A stretch of 64,000 nucleotides of DNA from Rhodoferax sp. (lineage in GTDB: Bacteria > Pseudomonadota > Gammaproteobacteria > Burkholderiales > Burkholderiaceae_C). The notes beneath the pieces are model-generated. The model searched no databases and was not told the DNA's origin. It saw only the letters and a program-made list of their open reading frames with translations. The DNA lies in the NCBI GenBank assembly GCA_031291305.1, contig JARLJH010000069.1, forward strand, positions 21,783 to 85,782, in the 5' to 3' direction. Below, piece after piece: positions 39,544 through 47,780 of this stretch. The position numbers and the translations under genes were made by a program. Position 1 is the first letter of the stretch, and each line of letters opens with the position of its first letter.

Positions 39544-40560
39544 ATGCCAACCCTGCTTGCACCCGCCTTGACACCCATCGCCTTCGTGCAATCCATTGTG
39601 CTGGCTTATGAACGCAGGGGGCTCGACCCAGTCGATACGCTGAAACAGGCACAAATCCCGCCAGATACCTTGAAAGATCCGGCAGCCCGCATCACCGCCT
39701 TGCAGTTCGAGCGGCTCTCGGGTGCGGCGATGCAAGAACTAGATGACGAAGGCTTGGGCTGGTTCAGCCGTCGGCTGCCCTGGGGCAGCTACGGCATGCT
39801 GGCACGTGCCTCCATCAGTGCGCCCAACCTGGGCGTGGCCTTGCAGCGCTGGTGCCGCCACCATGGGCTGATCGCCGACGACATCACCCTCAGCCTGTCG
39901 GTCAGCGGCCAGACGGCCACGCTGACCATCTCCGAGCACCGCGACCTGGGCGCGCTGCGCGAGTTCTGCCTGGTGTCGGTGCTGCGCAATTTTCATGGGC
40001 TGGCCTGCTGGTTCATAGACTCGCGCATCCCGCTCACAGGTGCGCAGTTTCCGTTTGCAGCGCCAGCGCACCAGGATGTTTATCAAGTGCTTTTTTCGGC
40101 TCCAGCCCTTTATTCATCAGGGCAAGCAGCTATTCAATTCGATGCAAGCTACCTGAGCCTGCCGCTGCGCCGCGACGAGGCCGCCTTGCGGCAGATGCTG
40201 CAACGCGCCCTGCCGCTGACGGTGCTGCAATACCGCCGCGACCGCCTGCTGGTGCAGCGCGTGCGCCAGGCGCTGGCCAGCCAGAGCACCACCATCCACA
40301 ATGCCGACGATCTGGCGGCGCTGCTCAACATCTCCCCGCGCACCCTGCACCGGCAGCTCAAGGACGAAGGCGCGTCACTGCAAACACTCAAAGACGAGGT
40401 GCGCCAAGCCCGCGCCACCAACCTGCTGCTGCGCACCACGCGCCCGATCAAGCAAGTGGCGCTGGCGGCGGGGTTTCAGAATGACAAGAGTTTTATCCGG
40501 GCATTCAAGGGGTGGACGGGACAGTCGCCGACGGTATTCCGGCAGGCCGGGCCAAGCTGA
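39544..40560 (+). CDS. AraC-family transcriptional regulator
   Basis: 338 residues: an N-terminal Arabinose_bd-type ligand domain (about 15-200, with the LSGAAMQELDDEGLGWFSR motif) and a C-terminal AraC DNA-binding domain (about 235-335, LAALLNISPRTLHRQLKDEGA and IKQVALAAGFQNDKSFIRAFK). It is divergent from the acyl-CoA ligase gene with 125 bp between them and probably controls it. The stretch at about residues 181-200 (LFSAPALYSSGQAAIQFDAS) coincides with a repeat-like DNA segment. Confidence 0.9.
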   Translation: MPTLLAPALTPIAFVQSIVLAYERRGLDPVDTLKQAQIPPDTLKDPAARITALQFERLSGAAMQELDDEGLGWFSRRLPWGSYGMLARASISAPNLGVALQRWCRHHGLIADDITLSLSVSGQTATLTISEHRDLGALREFCLVSVLRNFHGLACWFIDSRIPLTGAQFPFAAPAHQDVYQVLFSAPALYSSGQAAIQFDASYLSLPLRRDEAALRQMLQRALPLTVLQYRRDRLLVQRVRQALASQSTTIHNADDLAALLNISPRTLHRQLKDEGASLQTLKDEVRQARATNLLLRTTRPIKQVALAAGFQNDKSFIRAFKGWTGQSPTVFRQAGPS

Positions 40561-41086
40561 GTCCGGCTGACTCGGACATGCCCGAGCGGATGGATTTGAT
40601 CGTGCACCGCTCCAACAAACGATGGCCAACCGGCCTTTTTCTGCTACCACAAATCGCCAGCCACGCAACCCACAAATTTTGTGGATAACTTTGTGTACCA
40701 TCACCAGAACAACCCGCCAAAGCCTTGTCTGGCGCGGCCTGCAACGGGGTGCCTCAGAAATAGGCAGCGCTATTGGCAGTCGAAAAAAAAGATCAAAATC
40801 AGGTGACGGCAAGCTATTTTCGAGGTGGGCGGGGCAGTTGTCAGCCGTATTCTGGCAAACCGGGCCGGGAAGATCGCTCCATCAACGGTCTGGAACAAAC
40901 CTGTCAACACTGATTGACGGACTCCGTTGTGCTACCACAAACGGCAAGTCAGCCAACCCACAAATTTTGTGGATAACTTTGTGTACCAGTAACGGAACAA
41001 CCCGCCAAAGCCTTGTCTGGCGCGGCTTGCAACGGGGTGCCTCAGAAATAGGCAGCGCCATCGACAGCCGAAAAAAAATTAACAAA
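40561..41086. other. Non-coding region between the AraC and HAD genes
   Basis: It holds the two 173-bp elements and a 115-bp spacer without recognisable genes. Open frames exist on both strands in each copy but have no ribosome site and show the same residues in each copy because the DNA is repeated. Confidence 0.55.
40642..40814. repeat. 173-bp element, copy A
   Basis: Direct repeat of 40930-41102 (about 85% identical by eye, same length, start points 288 bp apart). It contains the palindrome CCACAAATTTTGTGG, a perfect DnaA-box sequence TGTGGATAA at 40680-40688, a hairpin CGCCA...TGGCG around AAGCCTTGTC, and a second hairpin TGCCT...AGGCA. Confidence 0.88.
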
Positions 41087-41102
41087 TCAGGCGACGGCAA
41101 GC
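40930..41102. repeat. 173-bp element, copy B, overlapping the HAD gene end
   Basis: Partner of copy A in the same orientation. It has the same palindrome, DnaA-box sequence (40968-40976) and hairpins. Its last 16 bases include the stop codon and last codons of the HAD gene, so the gene's end lies in the element. Confidence 0.88.
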
Positions 41103-41746
41103 AGGCCTGGCAGTTCGGCCATGCTGGAAAACAAGCGTTGCGCCCCGACCTGCAACAAAGCCGCACCGGCAGCTGGTTGCGGACAATAGGCCCAGACGGT
41201 GGCTCCTGCAGCCACCCCGGCGGTGACGCCAACCGTGGTGTCTTCGATCACCAGGCAGTCTGAGCCCGCAAGCCCCAACTGCCGGGCAGCGGCCAGGTAA
41301 ACGTCGGGCGCAGGTTTGGAGCGGGGCATCTCATGGCCGCTGAACACACGCCCGACAAAGAAGTCCATCAAGTCCACCTGGGTTAACTGCATTTCCACCT
41401 TGAAACGATCCGCCCCGGAGGCGCAGGCAATGCGGCCCTGGGTCAGCGAATGGGCCGCCTGCACCGCCGCCATGGCACCCGGGATGATCTCCAAGCCGTC
41501 CATCAAAGCCTCGTTGCGGCGCTGATAGAAGGCTTGCAGCCAGTCGCCTGAGAAGGGCTTGCCGGTGTGCGCCTCAATCGCAGCACGTTCCTCGCGCACG
41601 GTTTTGCCGATAAAGCGCCGCATGCACTCAGCCAGCGTCATGGCCCAGCCGATTTCTTCGAGCATGTCGCGTAACACACCGCAGGTGATGGCTTCGCTGT
41701 CCACCAGCACGCCGTCGCAGTCAAACAGAATTGCTTTAAATTTCAT
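41087..41746 (-). CDS. HAD-superfamily hydrolase (phosphatase/phosphomutase type)
   Basis: 219 residues. Motif I is LFDCDGVLVDSEAITCGVL (nucleophile Asp), a helical cap follows, motif II is ACASGADRFK, motif III is the Lys in SKPAPDVYLAAA, and motif IV is VIEDTTVGV. Together these match the beta-phosphoglucomutase/phosphoglycolate phosphatase group; the substrate is unassigned. The ATG at 41746 has no clear ribosome site. The 3' end lies in a 173-bp repeat. Confidence 0.9.
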   Translation of the reverse strand: MKFKAILFDCDGVLVDSEAITCGVLRDMLEEIGWAMTLAECMRRFIGKTVREERAAIEAHTGKPFSGDWLQAFYQRRNEALMDGLEIIPGAMAAVQAAHSLTQGRIACASGADRFKVEMQLTQVDLMDFFVGRVFSGHEMPRSKPAPDVYLAAARQLGLAGSDCLVIEDTTVGVTAGVAAGATVWAYCPQPAAGAALLQVGAQRLFSSMAELPGLLAVA

Positions 41747-41788
41747 AGCATATTATTGAGTTTATACGGGGGCTAAGAGCCTATTTTT
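41745..41788 (+). repeat. Dispersed repeat, copy 3 (intergenic)
   Basis: ATAGCATATTATTGAG followed by GGGGGCTAAGAGCCTA; the core is diverged (CTAAGAGCC for CTAGAGGCC). It lies between the HAD gene and the patatin gene. Confidence 0.5.
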
Positions 41789-41796
41789 CATATACA

Positions 41797-43188
41797 TCAA
41801 GGCACAACCGTCGCCCCACCCATCGACTTCACCAGTGCATTGAACTCAGGCGATGCCAGCAAAATGCTGCGCCCAGCATCGATCAAGCTGCTGACTTCGG
41901 CAGGGGCTATGGAAAACGCGGTGGGAATCTGCAGCAAATAGCGCCGCCCAACGTCATCAGGCGCATCGCGCAAGTTGACGTTGATGACATGAATTTGCGC
42001 ATCCGGCGCAAACGGGTCGTTACCACCGCCTGACATAGCGCGACGCAACTCGCGTCTCCAGGCTTGCGCGGTATCGTTAAGCAGCGCCAGCGTCTCTTGC
42101 GTGGCACGCGCACCCGTACCAAACAACAATGCATCAATAACCTGCGCCGTGCTAGGCACTTTGTCACTGGTGTCGATGCGCTCTGACGGGTCTCTCTCGG
42201 CGTTAATGGCAATGATCACCAGTTTCTGGATTTTGGCGCTAGAGACATTGCGCACGCTGTCGCGAATGCTACCGTCCGCCTGCGAGCGATCCATCAGGCC
42301 GCGCAGGCCCAGGTTATCGGCCAGTCCACCGTCTACCAGATGGATATAGGGCCGCGCGTTGGCATCCAGATACGAACGTTGGCTGTCACGCAACAAGCGC
42401 ACACGGTAGTCGTTGGCGCCAGTGGGGGTTAAAGCCACAGACTGCGGGCATTCATCGCTGAAGTTTTTCAGTGTCATGGGGCTCAACACCATCGGCACTG
42501 CCGAAGAGGCCGCCACGGCAAATGACAGCGGCACGCTGTCCAGGTCCGAGCAAATCAGCGAGAACTGCCGCCAGCTGAATTCAAAACTGGTTCCCAGCGT
42601 CAAGTCTGTGGCCGACACCAGCAAACGCGGCTGCCCAGGGCGATCCTTCAAATCACCAAAAGTCTTGCCCTTGAACAGTTCGTCCAGTCGGCGCTCCAGT
42701 AAATTCGAGCGACCAAACCAAGGCGAGGTCAAATCATATAAATTGCCTGGTTTGAACGCGTTGCTGATCAAGTTGTCCTGGAACTTCTTACGCAAGAACT
42801 GCTGTTCAAACGCCGGAAAGGAGTCCTTGCCAAACGCGGCAAAGTACGCCGCCATGATGCTGCCACCGGACACACCGCTGATCACATCAATCTCGTCGAG
42901 CAAGCTGGTGTCGTGGCCTTGCCAATGCACCTGCGTCTGGCGCAGGGCATCTAGCACACCGTAACCAAATGCCGCCGCCCGCGCACCTCCGCCAGACATG
43001 CTGACCAACATCAGCATGGAGCGGTCATTGGCCTCAGGGGCGTCCTGCATGGCTGCCACCCGGTCCACAGTGGGGCGCATTGGCAGGTTTTGCCAGGGCC
43101 TAACGCTGGAACACCCATCCAACATCAGCACCGCGCACATCAGCACGAAGGACCACCCCATGTGTTTCATACGCTCAAACCCGTTCAT
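41797..43188 (-). CDS. Patatin-like phospholipase, predicted lipoprotein
   Basis: 463 residues. The N-terminal signal peptide MKHMGWSFVLMCAVLMLDGC has a plausible lipobox (LDGC), so the protein is probably an envelope lipoprotein. The patatin domain has the oxyanion loop SGGGARAAAFGYGVLDAL, the nucleophile GVSGGSIMAAYF (GxSxG) and the catalytic Asp in VDGGLADNLGLRGL. It is expected to hydrolyse acyl lipids. GGAAGTG precedes the ATG at 43188, which supports this start. Confidence 0.9.
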   Translation of the reverse strand: MNGFERMKHMGWSFVLMCAVLMLDGCSSVRPWQNLPMRPTVDRVAAMQDAPEANDRSMLMLVSMSGGGARAAAFGYGVLDALRQTQVHWQGHDTSLLDEIDVISGVSGGSIMAAYFAAFGKDSFPAFEQQFLRKKFQDNLISNAFKPGNLYDLTSPWFGRSNLLERRLDELFKGKTFGDLKDRPGQPRLLVSATDLTLGTSFEFSWRQFSLICSDLDSVPLSFAVAASSAVPMVLSPMTLKNFSDECPQSVALTPTGANDYRVRLLRDSQRSYLDANARPYIHLVDGGLADNLGLRGLMDRSQADGSIRDSVRNVSSAKIQKLVIIAINAERDPSERIDTSDKVPSTAQVIDALLFGTGARATQETLALLNDTAQAWRRELRRAMSGGGNDPFAPDAQIHVINVNLRDAPDDVGRRYLLQIPTAFSIAPAEVSSLIDAGRSILLASPEFNALVKSMGGATVVP

Positions 43189-43270
43189 ATCACTTCCAAA
43201 GGCTCTCATTGACATGAGAATACGCATGAAAACGCTCTGAAAAGCTCAAATCATAGCGGGGCCACGCGCC

Positions 43271-44215
43271 CTACACGTTGTGCAGCCTGCTGCCTTGCCA
43301 GCGTGCGGCACCGGAACGCACCAGCTCTTGCACCAGCACATCCAGCCCTTGTGCGAACGGCCTATTTGCAAACAAGCGCTCAAACAGGTGCGCCAGATAC
43401 GGCGTGCCGTGGGCCCAGGCCAGCAAGGCGTCGCGCGTCATCGACTGCGCCTGCAGCAGCTTGAACTTGAGCATCACCTTGGCCGCGTATTGGATGTGCT
43501 TGCGCGGACTGGCCACGAAATCCGTCAACCTCTGGCGCGCCACGGTCAATGCCAAGGACACGTCGACAAAGGGCGCGCCGTGGCCGGGGATGACCGTGCG
43601 CGGGTTCAGCTCCTCGATCACATCCAGGGTGGCCGCCACCTCATCAAACGCTTGTGCGCCGTCCAGTTCGGGAAACACGACACCAAAGCCGCGCTGCCAC
43701 AGCGCGTCTGCCGAGATCAAACAGCGACTGATCGGTTCAAACAGAATCACCGAATGCGGGTCGTGCCCGGGCGCCGCATGCACCTGCCAAAGCGCATCTC
43801 CCAGGCGCAGATCCGTGCCTGGCTGCAACACCTCATCGAATTTGAAACGCGGGCAATCCTGGCCGGTGGGCGTGTAGCTCAGGGCATACGGGTCCCAGGC
43901 CCGCACCTGCTGCGCCTGACCAGGCGGAATCAGCGTGCGCAGTAGCGGGTAAGCCGCCTGCAGCGCCGCATTGCCACCGCAATGGTCGCTGTGCAGATGG
44001 GTATTGGCCAGCAAGTCCAGGGGCCGCCCCTGCAAATCCGCCTGAACCAGCGCCAGCGTTTGCGGCGCGTGGGTGCAGTAGCCGCTGTCGATCAGCGCCG
44101 TCCCGGTCAGGCCCTGAATCAGGATGTTGTTGCTGGAGAGCCAGCCACGCTCCAGCACCGTGACGCCAGTGGGCAAAGCGAGCGACAGCACCGGGTCAAT
44201 GCCGGAGTGGGTCAC
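43271..44215 (-). CDS. Metallo-beta-lactamase fold hydrolase
   Basis: 314 residues with the metal motif ANTHLHSDHCGGNAAL and a conserved HAAPGHDPHSVILF plus PGHGAPFVDVS, typical of the broad MBL-fold hydrolase group (glyoxalase II- and RNase Z-like folds). A C-terminal helical extension (FVASPRKHIQYAAKVMLKFKLL) resembles the LACTB2 group. Substrate unknown. ACTGGGTAGG precedes the start. Confidence 0.88.
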   Translation of the reverse strand: MTHSGIDPVLSLALPTGVTVLERGWLSSNNILIQGLTGTALIDSGYCTHAPQTLALVQADLQGRPLDLLANTHLHSDHCGGNAALQAAYPLLRTLIPPGQAQQVRAWDPYALSYTPTGQDCPRFKFDEVLQPGTDLRLGDALWQVHAAPGHDPHSVILFEPISRCLISADALWQRGFGVVFPELDGAQAFDEVAATLDVIEELNPRTVIPGHGAPFVDVSLALTVARQRLTDFVASPRKHIQYAAKVMLKFKLLQAQSMTRDALLAWAHGTPYLAHLFERLFANRPFAQGLDVLVQELVRSGAARWQGSRLHNV

Positions 44216-44306
44216 GCCCTACCCAGTTAACGAGAGGCGACGGCAATCGGCCGCCAGATGTTGCAAAAAAGTGCAAAGAAGGCCCTGAAAAGACCATACA
44301 AAAACA

Positions 44307-44320
44307 CTGACATATATCAA
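44307..44320. promoter_or_regulatory. Candidate FNR/CRP-family box upstream of the 61-residue gene
   Basis: CTGACATATATCAA: the right half ATCAA is perfect and the left half CTGAC differs at two positions from TTGAT-N4-ATCAA. It lies 77 bp before the ATG of the small gene. Confidence 0.45.
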
Positions 44321-44396
44321 GGTTCATAAATAGTGTGTAAACTGGGTAAACGATATAAACGATTTACACATAAATCTTGCCAATAGGAGGTGCTTC

Positions 44397-44582
44397 ATGA
44401 AAAAAATCGGACGTAACCATCGGACAGCCATACCACGCGTCAACACCTCCAAAGGGTGGGGTAAAAAGTTGCGCGATGCCCTGTGGCTCTGGGTACACCC
44501 TGCTGCACCCGATCATGTGGGTATGTTTGCGGGCTCGCTGCTGGAATATGACAGCTGGGGCGACCACAAAGCGCCTCATTGA
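44397..44582 (+). CDS. Small basic protein of 61 residues
   Basis: A short gene with a strong ribosome site (AGGAGG, seven bases before the ATG), which supports that it is translated. The product is basic and Trp-rich (GWGKKLRDALWLWVHPAAPDH, ending SWGDHKAPH), without membrane segment or cysteine. I do not recognise the family. It is isolated between an MBL gene and an acyl-CoA dehydrogenase gene on the opposite strand. The leader has an AT-rich stretch with an FNR-like box, so anaerobic or low-oxygen control is possible but not shown. Confidence 0.6.
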   Translation: MKKIGRNHRTAIPRVNTSKGWGKKLRDALWLWVHPAAPDHVGMFAGSLLEYDSWGDHKAPH

Positions 44583-44617
44583 CCGTCGGCGGGCTGTGAT
44601 GCAAAAGCCGGGCGTGG

Positions 44618-45745
44618 CTAGAGCGAGCGCTGAATGATGATTTTCTGCACATCTGAGGTGCCCTCGTAGATCTGGCAGACGCGCACATCGCGGTAGATGC
44701 GCTCCAGCGGAAAGTCACTCACATACCCATAACCGCCCAGCGTCTGGATGGCCGCTGAGCACACCCGCTCTGCCATCTCGCTGGCAAACAACTTGGCCAT
44801 CGCCGCTTCCTTGAGACACGGACGACCCGCATCGCGCAGCGCAGCGGCATGCCAGATCAGTTGCCGCGCCGCTTCCAGCTGCGTCGCGCAATCTGCCAGC
44901 CTGAAGCCAACGGCTTGGTGATTGAAGATGGCCGTGCCAAAGCTGGTGCGGTCTTTGGCATAGGCGATGGCGACTTCAAGCGCACTGCGCGCCATGCCCA
45001 CACTCTGCGCCGCAATGCCGATGCGCCCGCCTTCCAACCCACCCAGCGCGATGCCATAGCCCTGCCCTTCCTGGCCGATCAGGTTCTCGGCGGGGATGCG
45101 GCAATCATCAAAGTTGATCTGCGCGGTGTCACTGCTGTGCTGCCCCAGTTTGTCCTCGAGGCGCGCCACCACGTAGCCCGGCGCGTTGGTGGGCACCAGA
45201 AACGCGCTCATGCCTTTTTTGCCTGCGCCCTTGTCGGTGACGGCAATGACGATGGCCACATCGCCGTTCTGGCCGCTGGTGATGAACTGCTTGACGCCGC
45301 TGATGACGTAGCTGTCTCCGTCTTTGACCGCCGTGGTTCGCAAACCGGACGCATCACTGCCGACATGCGGCTCGGTCAGGCAAAACGCACCCAATAGCTG
45401 ACCCTGCGCCAGCGGTTCCAGCCACTGCTTCTTCTGCGCGGCGTTGCCAAACTTCATCAGAATGGCGTTAACCGGGCAGTTAGTGACGCTGATCACCGTG
45501 CTGGTGCCGCCGTCACCTGCGGCAATTTCCTCCAGAACAAGCGCCAGCGTCAGGTAGTCCAGTCCGGCGCCGCCCTGCTCTTCGGGCACACAAATGCCGT
45601 AAGCGCCCAGCGCTGCCAGGCCTTGGTGCGCCTCCTTGGGAAAAGTGTGCGCCTTGTCCCACTTGGCAGCGTTGGGCCACAGTTCGGCTTGGGCAAAAGC
45701 GCGAACGGCGTCGCGGATCATTTCCTGGTCTTGGGTCAACAGCAT
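44618..45745 (-). CDS. Short-chain-type acyl-CoA dehydrogenase
   Basis: 375-residue FAD-dependent dehydrogenase with the family signatures CLTEPHVGSDASGLRTTAV, ISGVKQFITSGQ, GGLEGGRIGIAAQSVGMA and the C-terminal YEGTSDVQKIIIQRSL, whose Glu is the base in short-chain enzymes. It introduces a double bond in short acyl-CoAs, and the close SDR and thiolase genes suggest a beta-oxidation operon. It is the last gene of this minus-strand run. Confidence 0.93.
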   Translation of the reverse strand: MLLTQDQEMIRDAVRAFAQAELWPNAAKWDKAHTFPKEAHQGLAALGAYGICVPEEQGGAGLDYLTLALVLEEIAAGDGGTSTVISVTNCPVNAILMKFGNAAQKKQWLEPLAQGQLLGAFCLTEPHVGSDASGLRTTAVKDGDSYVISGVKQFITSGQNGDVAIVIAVTDKGAGKKGMSAFLVPTNAPGYVVARLEDKLGQHSSDTAQINFDDCRIPAENLIGQEGQGYGIALGGLEGGRIGIAAQSVGMARSALEVAIAYAKDRTSFGTAIFNHQAVGFRLADCATQLEAARQLIWHAAALRDAGRPCLKEAAMAKLFASEMAERVCSAAIQTLGGYGYVSDFPLERIYRDVRVCQIYEGTSDVQKIIIQRSL

Positions 45746-45775
45746 GGTGTCTCCGTCAATGTGTGTGGGCGACGT

Positions 45776-46462
45776 TTACCAACCGGCAAACGGGGTGCCA
45801 TCCCAGCGCAAGAAGGGCACGTCTTCACAGCCGTGGGAAGCCTTGGCGCTCTTATGCGCGGCCAGCGTCTGGCGCATGGCAGACACGCTCTCTTGTACCG
45901 TCAGCGGGGCATGGGGGTCACCCATGTCGGTTTGCACCCAGCCAGGATGTAGCAGCAGGAACTGCGCACGCGGGTAATCCGGCTGCGCCGCCACCACCGC
46001 CATGTTGAGCGCGGCTTTGCTCACCTTGTACAGCCAGGCCCGGCTGCTGCGGGTGTCGCTGATGTGCCCCATGTCGCTGGATAAAAAGGCAAACTGCCCA
46101 CCGGCTTCTTCGACCCAAGGCGCCACCTGGGGCAGTGCCTGCATGGCGCCCAGCAGGTTGGTGTGCATCATGGCATCGAAGGCTTGCTGGGTGGGGGGCG
46201 ACTTGGCGTCATCGGCCGTGAACACGCCGGCCACGTACAGGGCCAGATCCAGCTTTTCGCCATCCAGCACCCAGCTCAGCCCGCTCACACTCGCGGGGTC
46301 AGCCACATCAAGTGTGATGGCCTGAGCGCCCATGTCACGCAACCGCGCCAGACCGGCCTCATCACGCGCGGTGGCGATCACACGGTGGCCCGCGTCGAGA
46401 TACTGGCGCACCAGCTCCAGGCCAATGCCGCGCGATGCACCAATGACGAATACCGTGCTCAT
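45776..46462 (-). CDS. Short-chain dehydrogenase/reductase
   Basis: 228-residue SDR with the cofactor motif VIGASRGIGLEL and the catalytic YKVSK (Ser and Tyr-x-x-x-Lys) near residue 150. The C-terminus is shorter than that of classical 250-residue SDRs. It may reduce a short-chain acyl or keto compound of the same pathway as the flanking acyl-CoA dehydrogenase, but this is inferred from position. Confidence 0.88.
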   Translation of the reverse strand: MSTVFVIGASRGIGLELVRQYLDAGHRVIATARDEAGLARLRDMGAQAITLDVADPASVSGLSWVLDGEKLDLALYVAGVFTADDAKSPPTQQAFDAMMHTNLLGAMQALPQVAPWVEEAGGQFAFLSSDMGHISDTRSSRAWLYKVSKAALNMAVVAAQPDYPRAQFLLLHPGWVQTDMGDPHAPLTVQESVSAMRQTLAAHKSAKASHGCEDVPFLRWDGTPFAGW

Positions 46463-46478
46463 GACAAAGCTTTCAAGA

Positions 46479-46535
46479 CTTTTTGGCCTCTAGCCCCCAT
46501 GAAACAAGGGCCTAAAGATAGGCTATTCATAGCAT
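46479..46535 (-). repeat. Dispersed repeat, inverted copy
   Basis: The plus strand reads TTTTGGCCTCTAGCCCCCAT and then GGCTATTCATAGC, the reverse of the GGGCTAGAGGCC and TAGCTGC layout. It fills the gap between the thiolase and SDR genes. Confidence 0.6.
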
Positions 46536-47708
46536 TTCCAACGCTACCGCCGTCGCCTCACCGCCGCCAATACACAGTGTGGCAATGCCTTTTTTCAGGC
46601 CACGTGCTTGCAAGGCATACAACAGCGTGACCATGATGCGCGCACCGGATGCGCCAATCGGGTGGCCCAGCGCGCAGGCACCGCCGTTGACGTTAACGAT
46701 GTCGTGGCTCAGACCCAGGTCGTGCATCAGCGCCATCGGTACCACGGCAAACGCTTCGTTCACCTCCCACAAGTCCACGCCGCTGACCGCCCAGCCCGCT
46801 TTGGCCAGCACCTTACGCACCGAACCCACCGGTGCGGTGGCAAACCAGTTAGGTTCCTGCGCGTGCACAGCGTGCGCCACCAACCGCGCCAGCGGTTTGC
46901 AGCCCAGTTTGGCAGCGGTGGATTCACGCATCATCACCATGGCCGCTGCACCGTCGTTGATGCTGGAGCTGCTGGCCGCGGTGATGGTGCCGTCTTTCTT
47001 GAACGCGGGTTTCAGACTGGTGATCTTGTCGAGCTTGATACGGCCCGGACCTTCGTCAATGCTGATCACCTTGTCGCCAGCGCGGCCTTTGACCGTGACT
47101 GGCGTGATTTCAGCCGCAAAAGCGCCGGACGAGGTGGCCGCCTGCGCGCGCGTCACGCTGGTGGTGGCGAATTGGTCTTGCTGCTCGCGGGTGAAGCTGT
47201 ACTTGGCGGCGCAGTCTTCGCCAAAGGTGCCCATGGAGCGGCCTGGCTCGTAGGCGTCTTCCAGGCCGTCGAGCATCATGTGGTCAAAAATGCGGTCATG
47301 GCCGATGCGGTAGCCGCCGCGTGCCTTGGGCAGCAGGTACGGTGCGTTGGTCATGCTCTCCATGCCTCCGGCGACGATCACATCGGCACTGCCTGCCAAT
47401 AACATGTCGTGCCCGAACATGGCAGCGCGCATGCCCGAGCCGCACATTTTGCTTAAAGTGACCGCGCCAGCGCTGATGGGCAGACCCGCCTTCAGGGCCG
47501 CTTGGCGGGCGGGCGCCTGGCCTTGCCCCGCCATCAGGCAATTGCCAAACAGCACTTCGTCCACCACATCGGGCGCGATACCGGCACGCTCCACCGCCGC
47601 CTTGATGGCGGCAGCGCCCAGGTCATTCGCGGCCAGCGCCGAGAAATCGCCCTGAAAACTCCCCATGGGGGTGCGGGAGGCCCCTACGATCACAATGGCA
47701 TCATTCAT
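46527..47708 (-). CDS. Acetyl-CoA C-acetyltransferase (thiolase)
   Basis: 393 residues. The catalytic Cys is in LSKMCGSGMRAAMFG near residue 90, the second motif NVNGGACALGHPIGASG holds the His, and CIGGGEATAVALE is the C-terminal Cys. This biosynthetic-type thiolase cleaves or forms acetoacetyl-CoA and could process the acetoacetate end of leucine degradation. AGGAGAC precedes the ATG at 47708. It is transcribed together with the SDR and acyl-CoA dehydrogenase. Confidence 0.95.
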   Translation of the reverse strand: MNDAIVIVGASRTPMGSFQGDFSALAANDLGAAAIKAAVERAGIAPDVVDEVLFGNCLMAGQGQAPARQAALKAGLPISAGAVTLSKMCGSGMRAAMFGHDMLLAGSADVIVAGGMESMTNAPYLLPKARGGYRIGHDRIFDHMMLDGLEDAYEPGRSMGTFGEDCAAKYSFTREQQDQFATTSVTRAQAATSSGAFAAEITPVTVKGRAGDKVISIDEGPGRIKLDKITSLKPAFKKDGTITAASSSSINDGAAAMVMMRESTAAKLGCKPLARLVAHAVHAQEPNWFATAPVGSVRKVLAKAGWAVSGVDLWEVNEAFAVVPMALMHDLGLSHDIVNVNGGACALGHPIGASGARIMVTLLYALQARGLKKGIATLCIGGGEATAVALEML

Positions 47709-47780
47709 ATCAGTCTCCTTATAAAAACCAGCTTTCGCCCTTGATGCATAAGGGCTGTCAGCTATTGAAATCAAAGTTTT

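Noticed and set aside
40622-41263. 213-codon frame across both 173-bp elements
   Set aside because: The repeated peptide (QSLVWRGLQRGASEIGSAI) follows from the DNA repeat; no ribosome site, and it runs into the HAD gene on the other strand.
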